DNA of 8,176 bases, taken from Verrucomicrobiota bacterium (GTDB lineage Bacteria; Verrucomicrobiota; Kiritimatiellia; Kiritimatiellales; Tichowtungiaceae). Under the pieces are notes generated by a model. It was not told where the DNA came from. It worked only from the letters and a program-made list of their open reading frames with translations, and searched no databases. Positions 1 through 7,130 of this stretch are shown here, piece by piece (within the stretch, counting starts at the first letter, position 1; every line of letters starts with the position of its first letter). The stretch is from the NCBI GenBank assembly GCA_020853375.1, contig JADYZA010000197.1, positions 1-8,176 of the forward strand, written 5' to 3'. Position numbers and translations under genes: made by a program.

Positions 1-2639
1 CCGCCTACGCCCGTCAGTTTCTCGAACAGATGCAGAAGCCGGACGTCGACACCATCGAAGGCCTTTCGCCCGCCATTTCGATCGAACAGCGCACCGCCGG
101 ATCCAACCCGCGCTCCATCGTCGCCACCACCACCGAAATCCACGACTACCTCCGCCTGCTGTTTCCAAGTATCGGAAAAGTCCACTGCCCGTCCTGCGGC
201 AAACCGATCCAGCGGCAAAGCGCCGAAAACATCACCGAACAGCTTTTGCAGATTCCGGAAAAAACAAAAGTCCTCCTGCTCGCGCCGCTGGTGCGCGGAC
301 GAAAAGGAAAACATGAAGAAATCTTCGCCGCCGCCAGACGGCAAGGTTTTGTCCGCGTTCGCGTCAACGGGGAACTCTGCGAACTCGACGCAATTCCCAA
401 TCTGGACAAAAACAAAAAGCACTCCATCGAAGCCGTCATCGACCGGCTGGTGATCGATCCCTCCGCCCGCAGCCGAATCAACGACTCCGTCGAGCTGGCG
501 CTTGCCACTGGCGAAGGACTGATGATTGCAATGACCCAAATCGGCGACAAATGGAAGGATCGGTTGTACTCCGAAAAAAACGCCTGCCTCGATTGCAATA
601 TCAGCTTTGAAACGTTCACGCCGAAACACTTTTCGTTCAACAGTCCGTACGGTGCCTGCCCGACCTGCCACGGCCTCGGCAATATGCTCACATTCGACGA
701 GGAACTGGTCATCCCCGACGAAACCCTGCCACTCGAAGAAGCCATTCATCCGTGGCGGCGCGGCGGACGACGCGCCATCATCTACCACAAAAAACTGCTC
801 CATGCCGTCGCCGACCACTACGGCATTTCACTGGACACACCGTTTAACGAACTACCCGCCTCCTTCAAAAAAATTCTTTTCTACGGCTCCGGCGACGAAC
901 CCATCAACTATTTTCTGCGCCGCCATAAAATTCAGAAACCGTTCGAAGGACTCATTCCGAACCTCCAGCGGAGCTACACCGACTCCGAAAGCGAATCCAA
1001 TCAGGAACGGTTGCGCGCCTACATGGGAAGTCAGCGCTGCACCGCCTGCAACGGCGCTCGCCTGCGGCCCGAAACGCTTGCCTGCACCGTCGGCGGAAAA
1101 AACATTTACGAAATCTGCACCCTCTCCATCGAACAAGCACAGAAATTTTTCCAATCCTTGAAACTCAACGAAGACGAGGCAAAAATCGCCCGCGATATTT
1201 TGAAAGAAATCCAGGCCCGCCTTGGATTCATGATGGATGTCGGACTCGACTACCTCACGCTCGACCGCGAAAGCGGTACGCTCTCCGGCGGCGAAGCGCA
1301 GCGCATCCGGCTTGCCACACAGATCGGCTCGCGCCTGACCGGTGTGCTTTACGTTCTCGACGAACCGAGCATCGGACTGCACCAGCGCGACAACGACCGC
1401 CTGCTCGCCACGCTCAAAGAACTACGCGATCTCGGCAATACCGTCGTCGTCGTTGAACACGATGAGCAGACGATCCGCGAAGCCGACTACGTCATCGACC
1501 TCGGCCCCGGCGCGGGCGTTCACGGCGGCGAAATTGTCTTTGCCGGAACTCCGGCGGAACTGCTGAAAGCCAAAAAATCGACTACCGCGCAATATATGCG
1601 GCGCGAAATAGAAATCGAAGTTCCGGAAAAACGGAATAAAGCCTCCGCCGGATTCATCGAAATTCGCGGCGCGACCGAAAACAATCTTAAGAATATCAAC
1701 GTCAAGATTCCGCTCGGACTGCTCACCTGCGTCACCGGCGTTTCCGGCTCCGGAAAAAGCACACTGGTCGACGACGTACTGCGCCGCGCACTTTTCCGCC
1801 GCTTCTTCGGCTCCAAGGAGCGCCCCGGAAAACATAAGGAACTTCTCGGCGTTGAAAATATCGACAAGGTGATCGTCATCGACCAATCGCCAATCGGTCG
1901 CACACCGCGCAGCAATCCGGTCACCTACACCGGTGCGTTTTCAATCATCCGCGACCTGTTCACGCAACTGCCCGCTTCCAAAGTGCGCGGCTACGGGCCG
2001 GGGCGTTTCAGCTTTAACGTCAAAGGCGGACGATGCGAACACTGCCAAGGCGACGGGTTACTAAAAATCGAAATGCACTTTCTGCCCGACGTGTACGTCA
2101 CCTGCCCGCAATGCGCAGGGAAACGCTATAACCGCGAAACGCTCGAAGTTAATTATGGCGGAAAGAACATCGCCGAAGTACTCGCCATGACCATCAACGA
2201 AGCGTGTGATTTCTTCGCCGCTATTCCAGGCATTGAACGAAAACTGCGCACACTCCGCGAAGTCGGGCTCGGCTATCTCTGCCTCGGGCAGTCCGCCACG
2301 ACGCTCTCCGGCGGTGAGGCTCAGCGCATTAAACTGTCAGCGGAACTCAGTAAAAAGGCGACCGGCAAAACGCTCTACATTCTCGACGAGCCGACCACCG
2401 GCCTGCATTTCGCCGACGTCCATAAACTCATCCAAGTATTGGAAACCCTGCGCGACGGCGGCAACACCGTGCTGGTGATTGAGCATAATCTCGACGTAAT
2501 CAAACGCGCCGACTGGCTGATCGACCTCGGTCCAGAAGGCGGCGAGCGCGGCGGAAAAATCGTCGTCGCCGGAACGCCTGAAAAAGTCGCCAAAACGCCC
2601 GAATCCTACACTGGGAAATATCTGGCCGAAATGTTGTAA
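1..2639 (+). CDS. uvrA: UvrABC excinuclease subunit A (5' end missing)
   Basis: UvrA is the DNA-damage-sensing ATPase of nucleotide excision repair; it dimerises, loads UvrB at lesions and acts in the cytoplasm on DNA. The reading frame is already open at the window edge: the first full codon is at base 3 and reads AYARQFLEQ before the Met at 30, so that Met is internal. About 878 residues are visible of a family length near 940; the first Walker A and true start lie upstream. Counting from the Met at 30: a Cys pair (C53, C56), first zinc module C186-X2-C189-X20-C210-X2-C213, first ABC signature LSGGEAQRIRL at ~418 and Walker B LDEPSIGLH just after it. The second half has Walker A GVSGSGKST at ~570, second zinc module C669-X2-C672-X19-C692-X2-C695, second signature LSGGEAQRIKL at ~759 and Walker B LDEPTTGLH. 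All expected catalytic motifs in the visible part are intact. It converges on pnp, 68 bp away. No regulation can be judged because the promoter is outside the window. Confidence 0.98.
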   Translation, partial: AYARQFLEQMQKPDVDTIEGLSPAISIEQRTAGSNPRSIVATTTEIHDYLRLLFPSIGKVHCPSCGKPIQRQSAENITEQLLQIPEKTKVLLLAPLVRGRKGKHEEIFAAARRQGFVRVRVNGELCELDAIPNLDKNKKHSIEAVIDRLVIDPSARSRINDSVELALATGEGLMIAMTQIGDKWKDRLYSEKNACLDCNISFETFTPKHFSFNSPYGACPTCHGLGNMLTFDEELVIPDETLPLEEAIHPWRRGGRRAIIYHKKLLHAVADHYGISLDTPFNELPASFKKILFYGSGDEPINYFLRRHKIQKPFEGLIPNLQRSYTDSESESNQERLRAYMGSQRCTACNGARLRPETLACTVGGKNIYEICTLSIEQAQKFFQSLKLNEDEAKIARDILKEIQARLGFMMDVGLDYLTLDRESGTLSGGEAQRIRLATQIGSRLTGVLYVLDEPSIGLHQRDNDRLLATLKELRDLGNTVVVVEHDEQTIREADYVIDLGPGAGVHGGEIVFAGTPAELLKAKKSTTAQYMRREIEIEVPEKRNKASAGFIEIRGATENNLKNINVKIPLGLLTCVTGVSGSGKSTLVDDVLRRALFRRFFGSKERPGKHKELLGVENIDKVIVIDQSPIGRTPRSNPVTYTGAFSIIRDLFTQLPASKVRGYGPGRFSFNVKGGRCEHCQGDGLLKIEMHFLPDVYVTCPQCAGKRYNRETLEVNYGGKNIAEVLAMTINEACDFFAAIPGIERKLRTLREVGLGYLCLGQSATTLSGGEAQRIKLSAELSKKATGKTLYILDEPTTGLHFADVHKLIQVLETLRDGGNTVLVIEHNLDVIKRADWLIDLGPEGGERGGKIVVAGTPEKVAKTPESYTGKYLAEML

Positions 2640-2655
2640 AACCTCTTCGGAAAAC

Positions 2656-2688
2656 AAAAAAGCCCCTCCGCGAACGGAAGGGCTTTTC
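2656..2688. terminator. Bidirectional intrinsic terminator between uvrA and pnp
   Basis: A 13-bp inverted repeat, 2658-2670 paired with 2675-2687, has a 4-nt loop and ends in A-rich/T-rich sequence on both sides. One position (2666/2679) is a C-A mismatch when read on the plus strand but a G-U wobble on the minus strand. The minus-strand transcript also runs into six consecutive U (2661-2656). The structure is therefore best suited to end pnp mRNA, and should also stop uvrA transcripts coming from the left (T run 2684-2687). Confidence 0.85.
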
Positions 2689-2707
2689 AATTTCACCAGT
2701 ACGACGG

Positions 2708-4828
2708 TTAGTCGTTGGTGCTGGAGGCTGCGGCGGCATCTTTTTCCGCCATGGCCGCACGGCGGCTGAGGCGAATTTTTCCGTCGCGGTCCACGTCGAG
2801 AACCTTGACCCACATGATGTCGCCCTCTTTGCAGATGTCTTCGACTTTGCCGACGCGGAAGTCAGCCAGTTCGGAGATGTGCACGAGGCCATCTTTACCG
2901 GGCATGATTTCGACGAAAGCGCCGAAGTCGCGGATCGTTTTAACCGTGCCTTCGTAGATCTGGCCGATTTCAGCTTCCGCCGTGATGGCGTTGACCGCTT
3001 TGACCGCCGCCTTCATGGCGTTGGCATCGGCGCTGAATACGTTGACGGTGCCGTCTTCTTCGATGTCGATCTGCACGCCGTAAGTGTCGGTGATGCCGCG
3101 GATAACTTTCCCGCCGGGGCCGATCAGCGCGCCGATCTTTTCCGGATCAATCTTGATGACGGTGATGCGCGGAGCATATTCGGACATCTCTTCACGCGGA
3201 GCAGCGATAACGCTTTCCATGTAGTCGAGAATTTTCATGCGACCAGCGCGGGCCATTTCAAAGGCGCCTTCAACAAGATCCCAGCGCAGGCCGTCGATCT
3301 TGAGGTCAACTTGGAAACCGGTGATTCCATCGCGGGTTCCGCAGACTTTGAAGTCCATGTCGCCGCAATGGTCTTCGGTGCCGAGAATGTCGAGCACGAT
3401 ATCCGCTTTGCCTTTGTCGTCGGTGAACAGACCGACGGAAATTCCGCCGACCGGTTTCTTAATCGGAACACCGGCATCCATCAGGGCCAGAGTGCCTACG
3501 CAAACAGAAGCCATGGAGGACGAACCGTTGGATCCCATGATTTCGGAAACAAGGCGAACGGCGTAGGGATAATTGTCCGGCATGACCGGCACCAGACTAC
3601 GTTCAGCCAGATTACCGTGGCCGATTTCGCGGCGGCCGGTGTTACCCAGACGTCCGACTTCGCCAACGCTGTACGGCGGGAAGTTGTAGTGCAGCATGAA
3701 GTTCTTTTCGGTCGCACCACCGGTAACGGCATCGATCGACTGAGAATCTTTCCGCGGGCCGAGAGTGACGATCGCCAGCGACTGAGTTTCACCGCGATTG
3801 AACACGGCTGAACCGTGAACGCGCGGCAGTACACCGACTTGCGCTTTGAGTTCGCGGAGCTCATTGAAGCCGCGTCCGCCGACGCGCGTTTTGTGTTCGA
3901 GCACGTTTTTACGAACGGTTTCAATTTCGAGTTCGTCGAACAGGTGGAAATATTCGTTGTCGGCCATTTCCGGGAACACGGCGAGCAGGCTGACTTTGAG
4001 CGACTTCTTGATCGCGCTGATTTTGTCCTGACGGGCGAGTTTGTCGCTGGTCGCCAAGGCTGCAAGCAGTTCGGCTCCGGCGATTTCGCGGGCTTTCACC
4101 AGCTTGGCTTCGTCGGCCACGGCAATTTCGATTTTCTTTTCCGGCAGGCCGAGCTGCTTGCGCAGTTCAAGCTGCGCGGCAATGATCGGCTGAATCGCTT
4201 CGTGCGCCAGTTTCATGGCGGCGACGAAATCGGCTTCGCTGATTTCCTTAGCGCTACCTTCGATCATGAGCGGCAGCGCGGCGGTTCCGGCGTAGGTCAG
4301 GTCGAGATCGCTCTTGGCGAGCTGTTCGTGAGTCGGACAGACAATAAACTGTCCATTGACGCGAGCGACGCGCACGGCGGCGATCGGACCCATAAAAGGA
4401 ACTTCGGAAAGCACCAGCGCGGCGCTGGAAGCGTTGACGCTGAGGAAGTCGGTGTCGATCTGTCCGTCACAGCTGAGCAACATGTTATTGATCTGTACGT
4501 CGTTGCAATACCCTTTCGGGAACAGCGGACGGAGCGGACGGTCGGTAACGCGGGCGGTCAGAATTTCTTTTTCGGACGGACGGGCTTCGCGTTTGAAAAA
4601 TCCGCCGGGGAAACGGCCTGCGGCGTAGAATTTTTCGCGGTACTCAACCTGAAGCGGGAAGAAATCCACGCCTTCACGAGGGGTATTGGTGGCGGTGACG
4701 GCTGAGAAGACGACATTGTCGCCCAACTGGCAGCTCACTGCGCCGGCTGCCTGCTGTGCCAGCAGGCCGGACTCGAAACACATCGGCTTGCCGCCGACTT
4801 CGAATTGTATTTTGACTGTATCTTTCAT
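2708..4828 (-). CDS. pnp: Polyribonucleotide nucleotidyltransferase (PNPase)
   Basis: PNPase degrades RNA 3'-to-5' by phosphorolysis, releasing nucleoside diphosphates; it forms a homotrimeric ring and takes part in mRNA decay. The start is ATG at 4828 ([13 protein letters not shown]), giving 706 residues against 711 in E. coli. It is preceded by AGAAGGA with 9 nt between the core and the ATG; an in-frame upstream ATG at 4918 would add 30 residues of non-PNPase sequence. Order: RNase PH domain 1 with the conserved FFKRE loop, helical linker, RNase PH domain 2 with the SNGSSSMAS phosphate-binding loop, then [11 protein letters not shown], in which D486 and D492 match the E. coli catalytic aspartates in position. 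A KH domain with GPGGK at ~570 and a C-terminal S1 domain (~625-690, [23 protein letters not shown]) follow. It sits 164 bp downstream of rpsO in the classical order and is probably transcribed mainly by readthrough, with no clear promoter of its own. The protein looks complete. Confidence 0.98.
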   Translation of the reverse strand: MKDTVKIQFEVGGKPMCFESGLLAQQAAGAVSCQLGDNVVFSAVTATNTPREGVDFFPLQVEYREKFYAAGRFPGGFFKREARPSEKEILTARVTDRPLRPLFPKGYCNDVQINNMLLSCDGQIDTDFLSVNASSAALVLSEVPFMGPIAAVRVARVNGQFIVCPTHEQLAKSDLDLTYAGTAALPLMIEGSAKEISEADFVAAMKLAHEAIQPIIAAQLELRKQLGLPEKKIEIAVADEAKLVKAREIAGAELLAALATSDKLARQDKISAIKKSLKVSLLAVFPEMADNEYFHLFDELEIETVRKNVLEHKTRVGGRGFNELRELKAQVGVLPRVHGSAVFNRGETQSLAIVTLGPRKDSQSIDAVTGGATEKNFMLHYNFPPYSVGEVGRLGNTGRREIGHGNLAERSLVPVMPDNYPYAVRLVSEIMGSNGSSSMASVCVGTLALMDAGVPIKKPVGGISVGLFTDDKGKADIVLDILGTEDHCGDMDFKVCGTRDGITGFQVDLKIDGLRWDLVEGAFEMARAGRMKILDYMESVIAAPREEMSEYAPRITVIKIDPEKIGALIGPGGKVIRGITDTYGVQIDIEEDGTVNVFSADANAMKAAVKAVNAITAEAEIGQIYEGTVKTIRDFGAFVEIMPGKDGLVHISELADFRVGKVEDICKEGDIMWVKVLDVDRDGKIRLSRRAAMAEKDAAAASSTND

Positions 4829-4837
4829 TTCTCTTTT

Positions 4838-4844
4838 TCCTTCT
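4838..4844 (-). promoter_or_regulatory. Ribosome binding site of pnp
   Basis: On the minus strand this reads AGAAGGA. The AAGGA core ends 9 nt before the ATG at 4828. It fixes the pnp start at 4828 rather than at the in-frame ATG at 4918. Confidence 0.8.
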
Positions 4845-4882
4845 GCATCCATGGCTTCCGGGAGCCTGGCGAGGCCGGATGC
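4845..4882 (-). promoter_or_regulatory. Possible stem-loop in pnp leader RNA
   Basis: Six perfect base pairs (GCATCC at 4845-4850 with GGATGC at 4877-4882) enclose 26 nt, which contain a smaller dyad, GGCT 4853-4856 with AGCC 4863-4866. The outer stem ends directly next to the pnp Shine-Dalgarno site. In E. coli, a pnp leader stem-loop is cut by RNase III and used for autoregulation; whether this one plays a similar part is inference. The short stems could be chance in a GC-rich leader. Confidence 0.3.
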
Positions 4883-4950
4883 GCAGACCTCTGGAGTGGA
4901 ATCACGGGCGGCCCGCAATGGGCGCTGTGTTGGAACGGGGATTTCCCCTG

Positions 4951-4979
4951 AAACAAAACAGCCCCGTCATGAACGGGGC
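4951..4979 (-). terminator. Terminator-like hairpin between rpsO and pnp
   Basis: Seven perfect pairs (GCCCCGT 4961-4967 with ACGGGGC 4973-4979) with a 5-nt loop are followed on the minus strand by TGTTTTGTTT. It lies just after the rpsO stop codon. The interrupted U tract suggests partial termination, which would let some transcripts continue into pnp, as reported for the rpsO-pnp intercistronic terminator in E. coli. Confidence 0.8.
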
Positions 4980-4992
4980 CGTCCTTACGATT

Positions 4993-5256
4993 TTAGTGGC
5001 GCAAGCCAAGACGCTGAATCAGCGTTTTGTAGCGCGGACTATCTGTTCTCGACAGATAGGTGAGCAGTTTTTTGCGTTTGTTCACCATAGTGATCAAACC
5101 GCGACGGGTGCTGTTATCTTTTTTATGGCCCTGCAAATGCACGGTGAGTGCTTCTACATGCTTGGTCAGCAGTGCAACCTGCACTTCAACAGATCCGGTG
5201 TCCCGGTCGTTACGCTGATATTCTTTTCTGGTTTCCGCTTTTACTGCTGTATCCAC
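4993..5256 (-). CDS. rpsO: 30S ribosomal protein S15
   Basis: S15 is a primary 16S rRNA-binding protein that helps fold the central domain during assembly of the small ribosomal subunit. The product is 87 residues (E. coli 89) and is colinear with the family: the conserved TGSVEVQVALLT segment, the GHKKDNSTRRGL segment that contacts rRNA, then a basic KRKKLLTYL helix and a C-terminal RYKTLIQRLGLR. The start codon is GTG at 5256, chosen because it begins the family-length protein and follows AAGGAG by 7 nt. It is the first gene of an rpsO-pnp pair, with its own promoter about 60-85 bp upstream and a hairpin terminator after its stop. S15 often represses its own translation through leader structure; the short, purine-rich leader here shows no obvious such fold. 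Confidence 0.97.
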   Translation of the reverse strand: MDTAVKAETRKEYQRNDRDTGSVEVQVALLTKHVEALTVHLQGHKKDNSTRRGLITMVNKRKKLLTYLSRTDSPRYKTLIQRLGLRH

Positions 5257-5263
5257 TTACAGG

Positions 5264-5269
5264 CTCCTT
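5264..5269 (-). promoter_or_regulatory. Ribosome binding site of rpsO (GTG start)
   Basis: The minus strand reads AAGGAG followed by 7 nt and then GTG at 5256. The strong site supports use of the non-ATG start; no ATG lies at a comparable distance. Confidence 0.8.
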
Positions 5270-5312
5270 CTTAACTCTCTTCGTTTTCTCTATCTCTATC
5301 GTTGAGCGCGAC

Positions 5313-5341
5313 AATATATAGACGCCTCCAACCCTTGTAAA
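5313..5341 (-). promoter_or_regulatory. Sigma70-like promoter of rpsO
   Basis: Read on the minus strand, TTTACA (5341-5336) and TATATT (5318-5313) are separated by exactly 17 nt, each one base off the consensus. Transcription would start near 5306 and give a leader of about 50 nt. It lies in the gap between the ilvC terminator and rpsO, where a promoter is needed. Confidence 0.7.
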
Positions 5342-5356
5342 CTGCAATATCCAATT

Positions 5357-5383
5357 AAAAACCGCCCCGGAATCCGGGGCGGT
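5357..5383 (-). terminator. Intrinsic terminator of ilvC
   Basis: Ten perfect GC-rich pairs (5361-5370 with 5374-5383) with a 3-nt loop are followed on the minus strand by TTTTAATT. It lies 17 nt after the ilvC stop codon and should separate ilvC from the rpsO-pnp transcript. Confidence 0.9.
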
Positions 5384-5400
5384 TCCACGATTTCCAGCGC

Positions 5401-6879
5401 CTAGCCGTTCAACGACTTCATCGCCTTCATGGCGGCGCGCAACTCAGCGCCAACCTCTTCGATAAAGTGGTCGCGGATTGCGGCGTTGACCTGAACGAGC
5501 AGGCGATTGTCCACGCCGTTGTCATTGAGCTTCAGCCCTTTACCGATTACGTCGGTCTCGATTCCGCCCATGAACTCTTTGAGCATCGGCACGGCGGCAT
5601 GCGCAAAAAGGTAGCAACCGTATTCGGCGGTGTCAGAAATGATCCGGTTCATTTCGTACAGCTTTTTGCGGGCAATCGTATTGGCGATGAGCGGTGTTTC
5701 GTGAAGCGACTCATAATAGGCCGATTCCGGTTCGATGCCGGCTTCCACCATGGTCTCAAATGCCAGCTCAACACCGGCTTTGACCATAGCAACCATCAGG
5801 ATGCCCTTGTCGAAGTATTCCTGCTCGCTGATTTTAAAATCGGCGGCGGCGGTTTGTTCAAACGCGGTCTTACCCGTTTGTTCGCGCCAGGTCAGCAGGT
5901 TGATATCATCGTTCGCCCAGTCCGCCATCATGGTTTTGGAAAACTCGCCGGAAAGAATGTCATCCATATGCTTCTCAAACAACGGACGGAGAATTCCCTT
6001 CAACTCTTCCGATAATTGGAAAGCATGAATCTTCGCCGGGTTGGAAAGACGGTCCATCATGTTGGTGATACCGCCCTGCTTGAGCGCTTCGGTGACGGTT
6101 TCCCAGCCGTACTGGATCAGCTTGGCGGCGTACCCTGGCTCCATGCGCTGCTCAACCATCTTGTTGAAGCAGAGAATTGAACCGGCCTGCAACATACCGC
6201 AGAGAATCGTCTGTTCGCCCATCAGGTCGGATTTCACTTCGGCCACGAACGAAGATTCCAGAACGCCGGCACGGTCGCCGCCCTCAGCGGAGCAAAGCGC
6301 TTTGGCGATTTCGAGGCCGTCGCCGTTCGGATCGTTTTCGCCGTGACAGGCAATCAGCGTCGGAACGCCGAACCCGCGTTTGTACTCTTCGCGAACTTCC
6401 GAGCCCGGCGATTTTGGGGCAACCATGATGACCGTCAGGTCTTTACGGATATGCGTGCCTTCTTCGACGATATTGAAACCGTGGGCGTAGCAGAAAGTTG
6501 CACCCTTCTTCATCAGCGGAACAACGGTCTTAACAACATCCGTGTGTTGCTTATCCGGAGCCAGATTCATCACAATATCCGCCGTCGGGAGCATTTCCTC
6601 ATAGGTACCGACCTTGAAACCGTTCTCCGTGGCGTTTTTCCACGACTGGCGCTTATCTTTGATCGCCGCCGCGCGCAACGTGTAGGAAACGTCGAGACCG
6701 CTATCGCGCAGATTCAAGCCCTGATTCAACCCCTGAGCGCCGCAACCGACGATCACAATCTTTTTACCTTTAACGTATCCACAGCCCTTGGCGAACTCGG
6801 ACGCATCCATAAAGCGGCACGTTCCCAGCTCCTGAAGCTGGCGGCGAAGCGGCAGTGTATTGAAATAATTTGCACCCAT
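5401..6879 (-). CDS. ilvC: Ketol-acid reductoisomerase, class II (long form)
   Basis: The enzyme converts acetolactate or acetohydroxybutyrate to the dihydroxy acid using Mg2+ and NADPH, the second common step of valine, isoleucine and leucine synthesis, in the cytosol. The start is ATG at 6879 ([15 protein letters not shown]), giving 492 residues, close to the 491 of E. coli; AAGGAG lies 7 nt upstream. The Rossmann part has [11 protein letters not shown] at ~45-55. The cofactor loop keeps R69, K76, R77 and S79, while the position of E. coli K69 is A70. Metal and substrate residues are present: [13 protein letters not shown] (~218-222 Asp/Glu) and, in the duplicated C-terminal domain typical of class [14 protein letters not shown] and SAYYESLHE. 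An in-frame extension up to 7077 is translated intergenic repeat and was not used. It diverges from ilvY and has its own promoter with LysR-type dyads and its own terminator, so it appears monocistronic. Activation by IlvY is likely by analogy with E. coli. Confidence 0.98.
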   Translation of the reverse strand: MGANYFNTLPLRRQLQELGTCRFMDASEFAKGCGYVKGKKIVIVGCGAQGLNQGLNLRDSGLDVSYTLRAAAIKDKRQSWKNATENGFKVGTYEEMLPTADIVMNLAPDKQHTDVVKTVVPLMKKGATFCYAHGFNIVEEGTHIRKDLTVIMVAPKSPGSEVREEYKRGFGVPTLIACHGENDPNGDGLEIAKALCSAEGGDRAGVLESSFVAEVKSDLMGEQTILCGMLQAGSILCFNKMVEQRMEPGYAAKLIQYGWETVTEALKQGGITNMMDRLSNPAKIHAFQLSEELKGILRPLFEKHMDDILSGEFSKTMMADWANDDINLLTWREQTGKTAFEQTAAADFKISEQEYFDKGILMVAMVKAGVELAFETMVEAGIEPESAYYESLHETPLIANTIARKKLYEMNRIISDTAEYGCYLFAHAAVPMLKEFMGGIETDVIGKGLKLNDNGVDNRLLVQVNAAIRDHFIEEVGAELRAAMKAMKSLNG

Positions 6880-6886
6880 AACAAGA

Positions 6887-6892
6887 CTCCTT
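6887..6892 (-). promoter_or_regulatory. Ribosome binding site of ilvC
   Basis: The minus strand reads AAGGAG, 7 nt before the ATG at 6879. It settles the start at MGANYF against the 66-residue longer in-frame option. Confidence 0.85.
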
Positions 6893-6913
6893 CTATTGGT
6901 TTGAAAACGGCGC

Positions 6914-6942
6914 ACTATAACCTCACTTGCGCATTGCGTAAA
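6914..6942 (-). promoter_or_regulatory. Sigma70-like promoter of ilvC
   Basis: On the minus strand TTTACG (6942-6937) and TATAGT (6919-6914) are separated by exactly 17 nt. The start of transcription would be near 6907, leaving a leader of about 28 nt, too short for a leader-peptide attenuator. The -35 box is shared with a LysR-type dyad, which suggests control of initiation by the divergent regulator. Confidence 0.7.
6927..6941. promoter_or_regulatory. Candidate IlvY operator overlapping ilvC -35
   Basis: TTGCGCATTGCGTAA is a 15-bp near-perfect palindrome (6 of 7 pairs) that contains the T-N11-A pattern typical of LysR-type sites. It covers most of the ilvC -35 box (6937-6942). In E. coli, one of two IlvY operators likewise overlaps the ilvC -35 region. 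Its assignment to IlvY is inference. Confidence 0.55.
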
Positions 6943-6964
6943 TTGAATTGATGTAAATACTGTG

Positions 6965-6979
6965 TTGCGTTTACGGCAA
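6965..6979. promoter_or_regulatory. Candidate second IlvY operator
   Basis: TTGCGTTTACGGCAA has perfect arms TTGC-N7-GCAA and again holds T-N11-A. Its centre is 38 bp from that of the first dyad, on the ilvY side, and both share the TTGCG start. This matches the tandem-operator plan of the E. coli ilvY-ilvC region. A competing dyad, GTAAA (6953-6957) with TTTAC (6970-6974), overlaps it. Confidence 0.5.
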
Positions 6980-6984
6980 CGAAA

Positions 6985-7012
6985 GTATGAACTATGAAAG
7001 ATGAAGTATGAA
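6985..7012 (+). repeat. Heptamer repeat array, left arm
   Basis: Four exact 7-bp units in a row read GTATGAA, CTATGAA, AGATGAA, GTATGAA, so only the first two bases of each unit vary. It faces an oppositely oriented copy at 7066-7100. The two arms match at 26 of 30 positions when one is reverse-complemented. No coding role is seen. Confidence 0.85.
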
Positions 7013-7065
7013 AGCGGGTCTGCGACAGCCTTCATTAAAAAGGCCAACGCCGCTTGAGTTCCATT

Positions 7066-7100
7066 TTCATAGTTCATCTTTCATACTTCATAGTTAATAC
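7066..7100 (-). repeat. Heptamer repeat array, right inverted arm
   Basis: On the minus strand the units read GTATTAA (one base degenerate), CTATGAA, GTATGAA, AGATGAA, CTATGAA. They mirror the left array across a 53-nt centre (7013-7065), which itself contains a small GCCTT/AAGGC hairpin (7028-7044). Transcribed as part of the ilvY leader, the arms could form a hairpin of about 30 bp. The degenerate unit creates TAATAC (7095-7100), a possible -10 element for ilvY with no good -35 partner. Confidence 0.85.
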
Positions 7101-7130
7101 GCGGCCAAAGAAAAGCGGGTTGGAAAAGCA

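Noticed and set aside
2879..4705. Two long plus-strand open frames (310 and 296 residues) antisense to pnp, in the same frame with a single stop between them
   Set aside because: They are fully covered by pnp, whose identity is certain. The openness comes from codon bias in a conserved gene, and the translations are unlike any family I know, rich in F, V, G and D.
4829..4918. In-frame 30-residue N-terminal extension of pnp
   Set aside because: It has no similarity to PNPase, and a good Shine-Dalgarno site directly precedes the MKDTVK start.
4936..4949. Short GGGG-ATTT-CCCC hairpin after the rpsO terminator
   Set aside because: It has only four pairs and no associated U tract, so it is within what chance gives in this composition.
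6880..7077. In-frame 66-residue N-terminal extension of ilvC
   Set aside because: It translates the promoter, operators and heptamer repeats. The family start MGANYF has a strong ribosome site and matches the known length.
7011..7120. The 9-bp word AAAGCGGGT occurs at 7011-7019 and again at 7112-7120, suggesting a target-site duplication around the repeat element
   Set aside because: The first copy lies inside the element, after the left array, rather than outside it, so it cannot be a flanking duplication. No other matching flanks were found.
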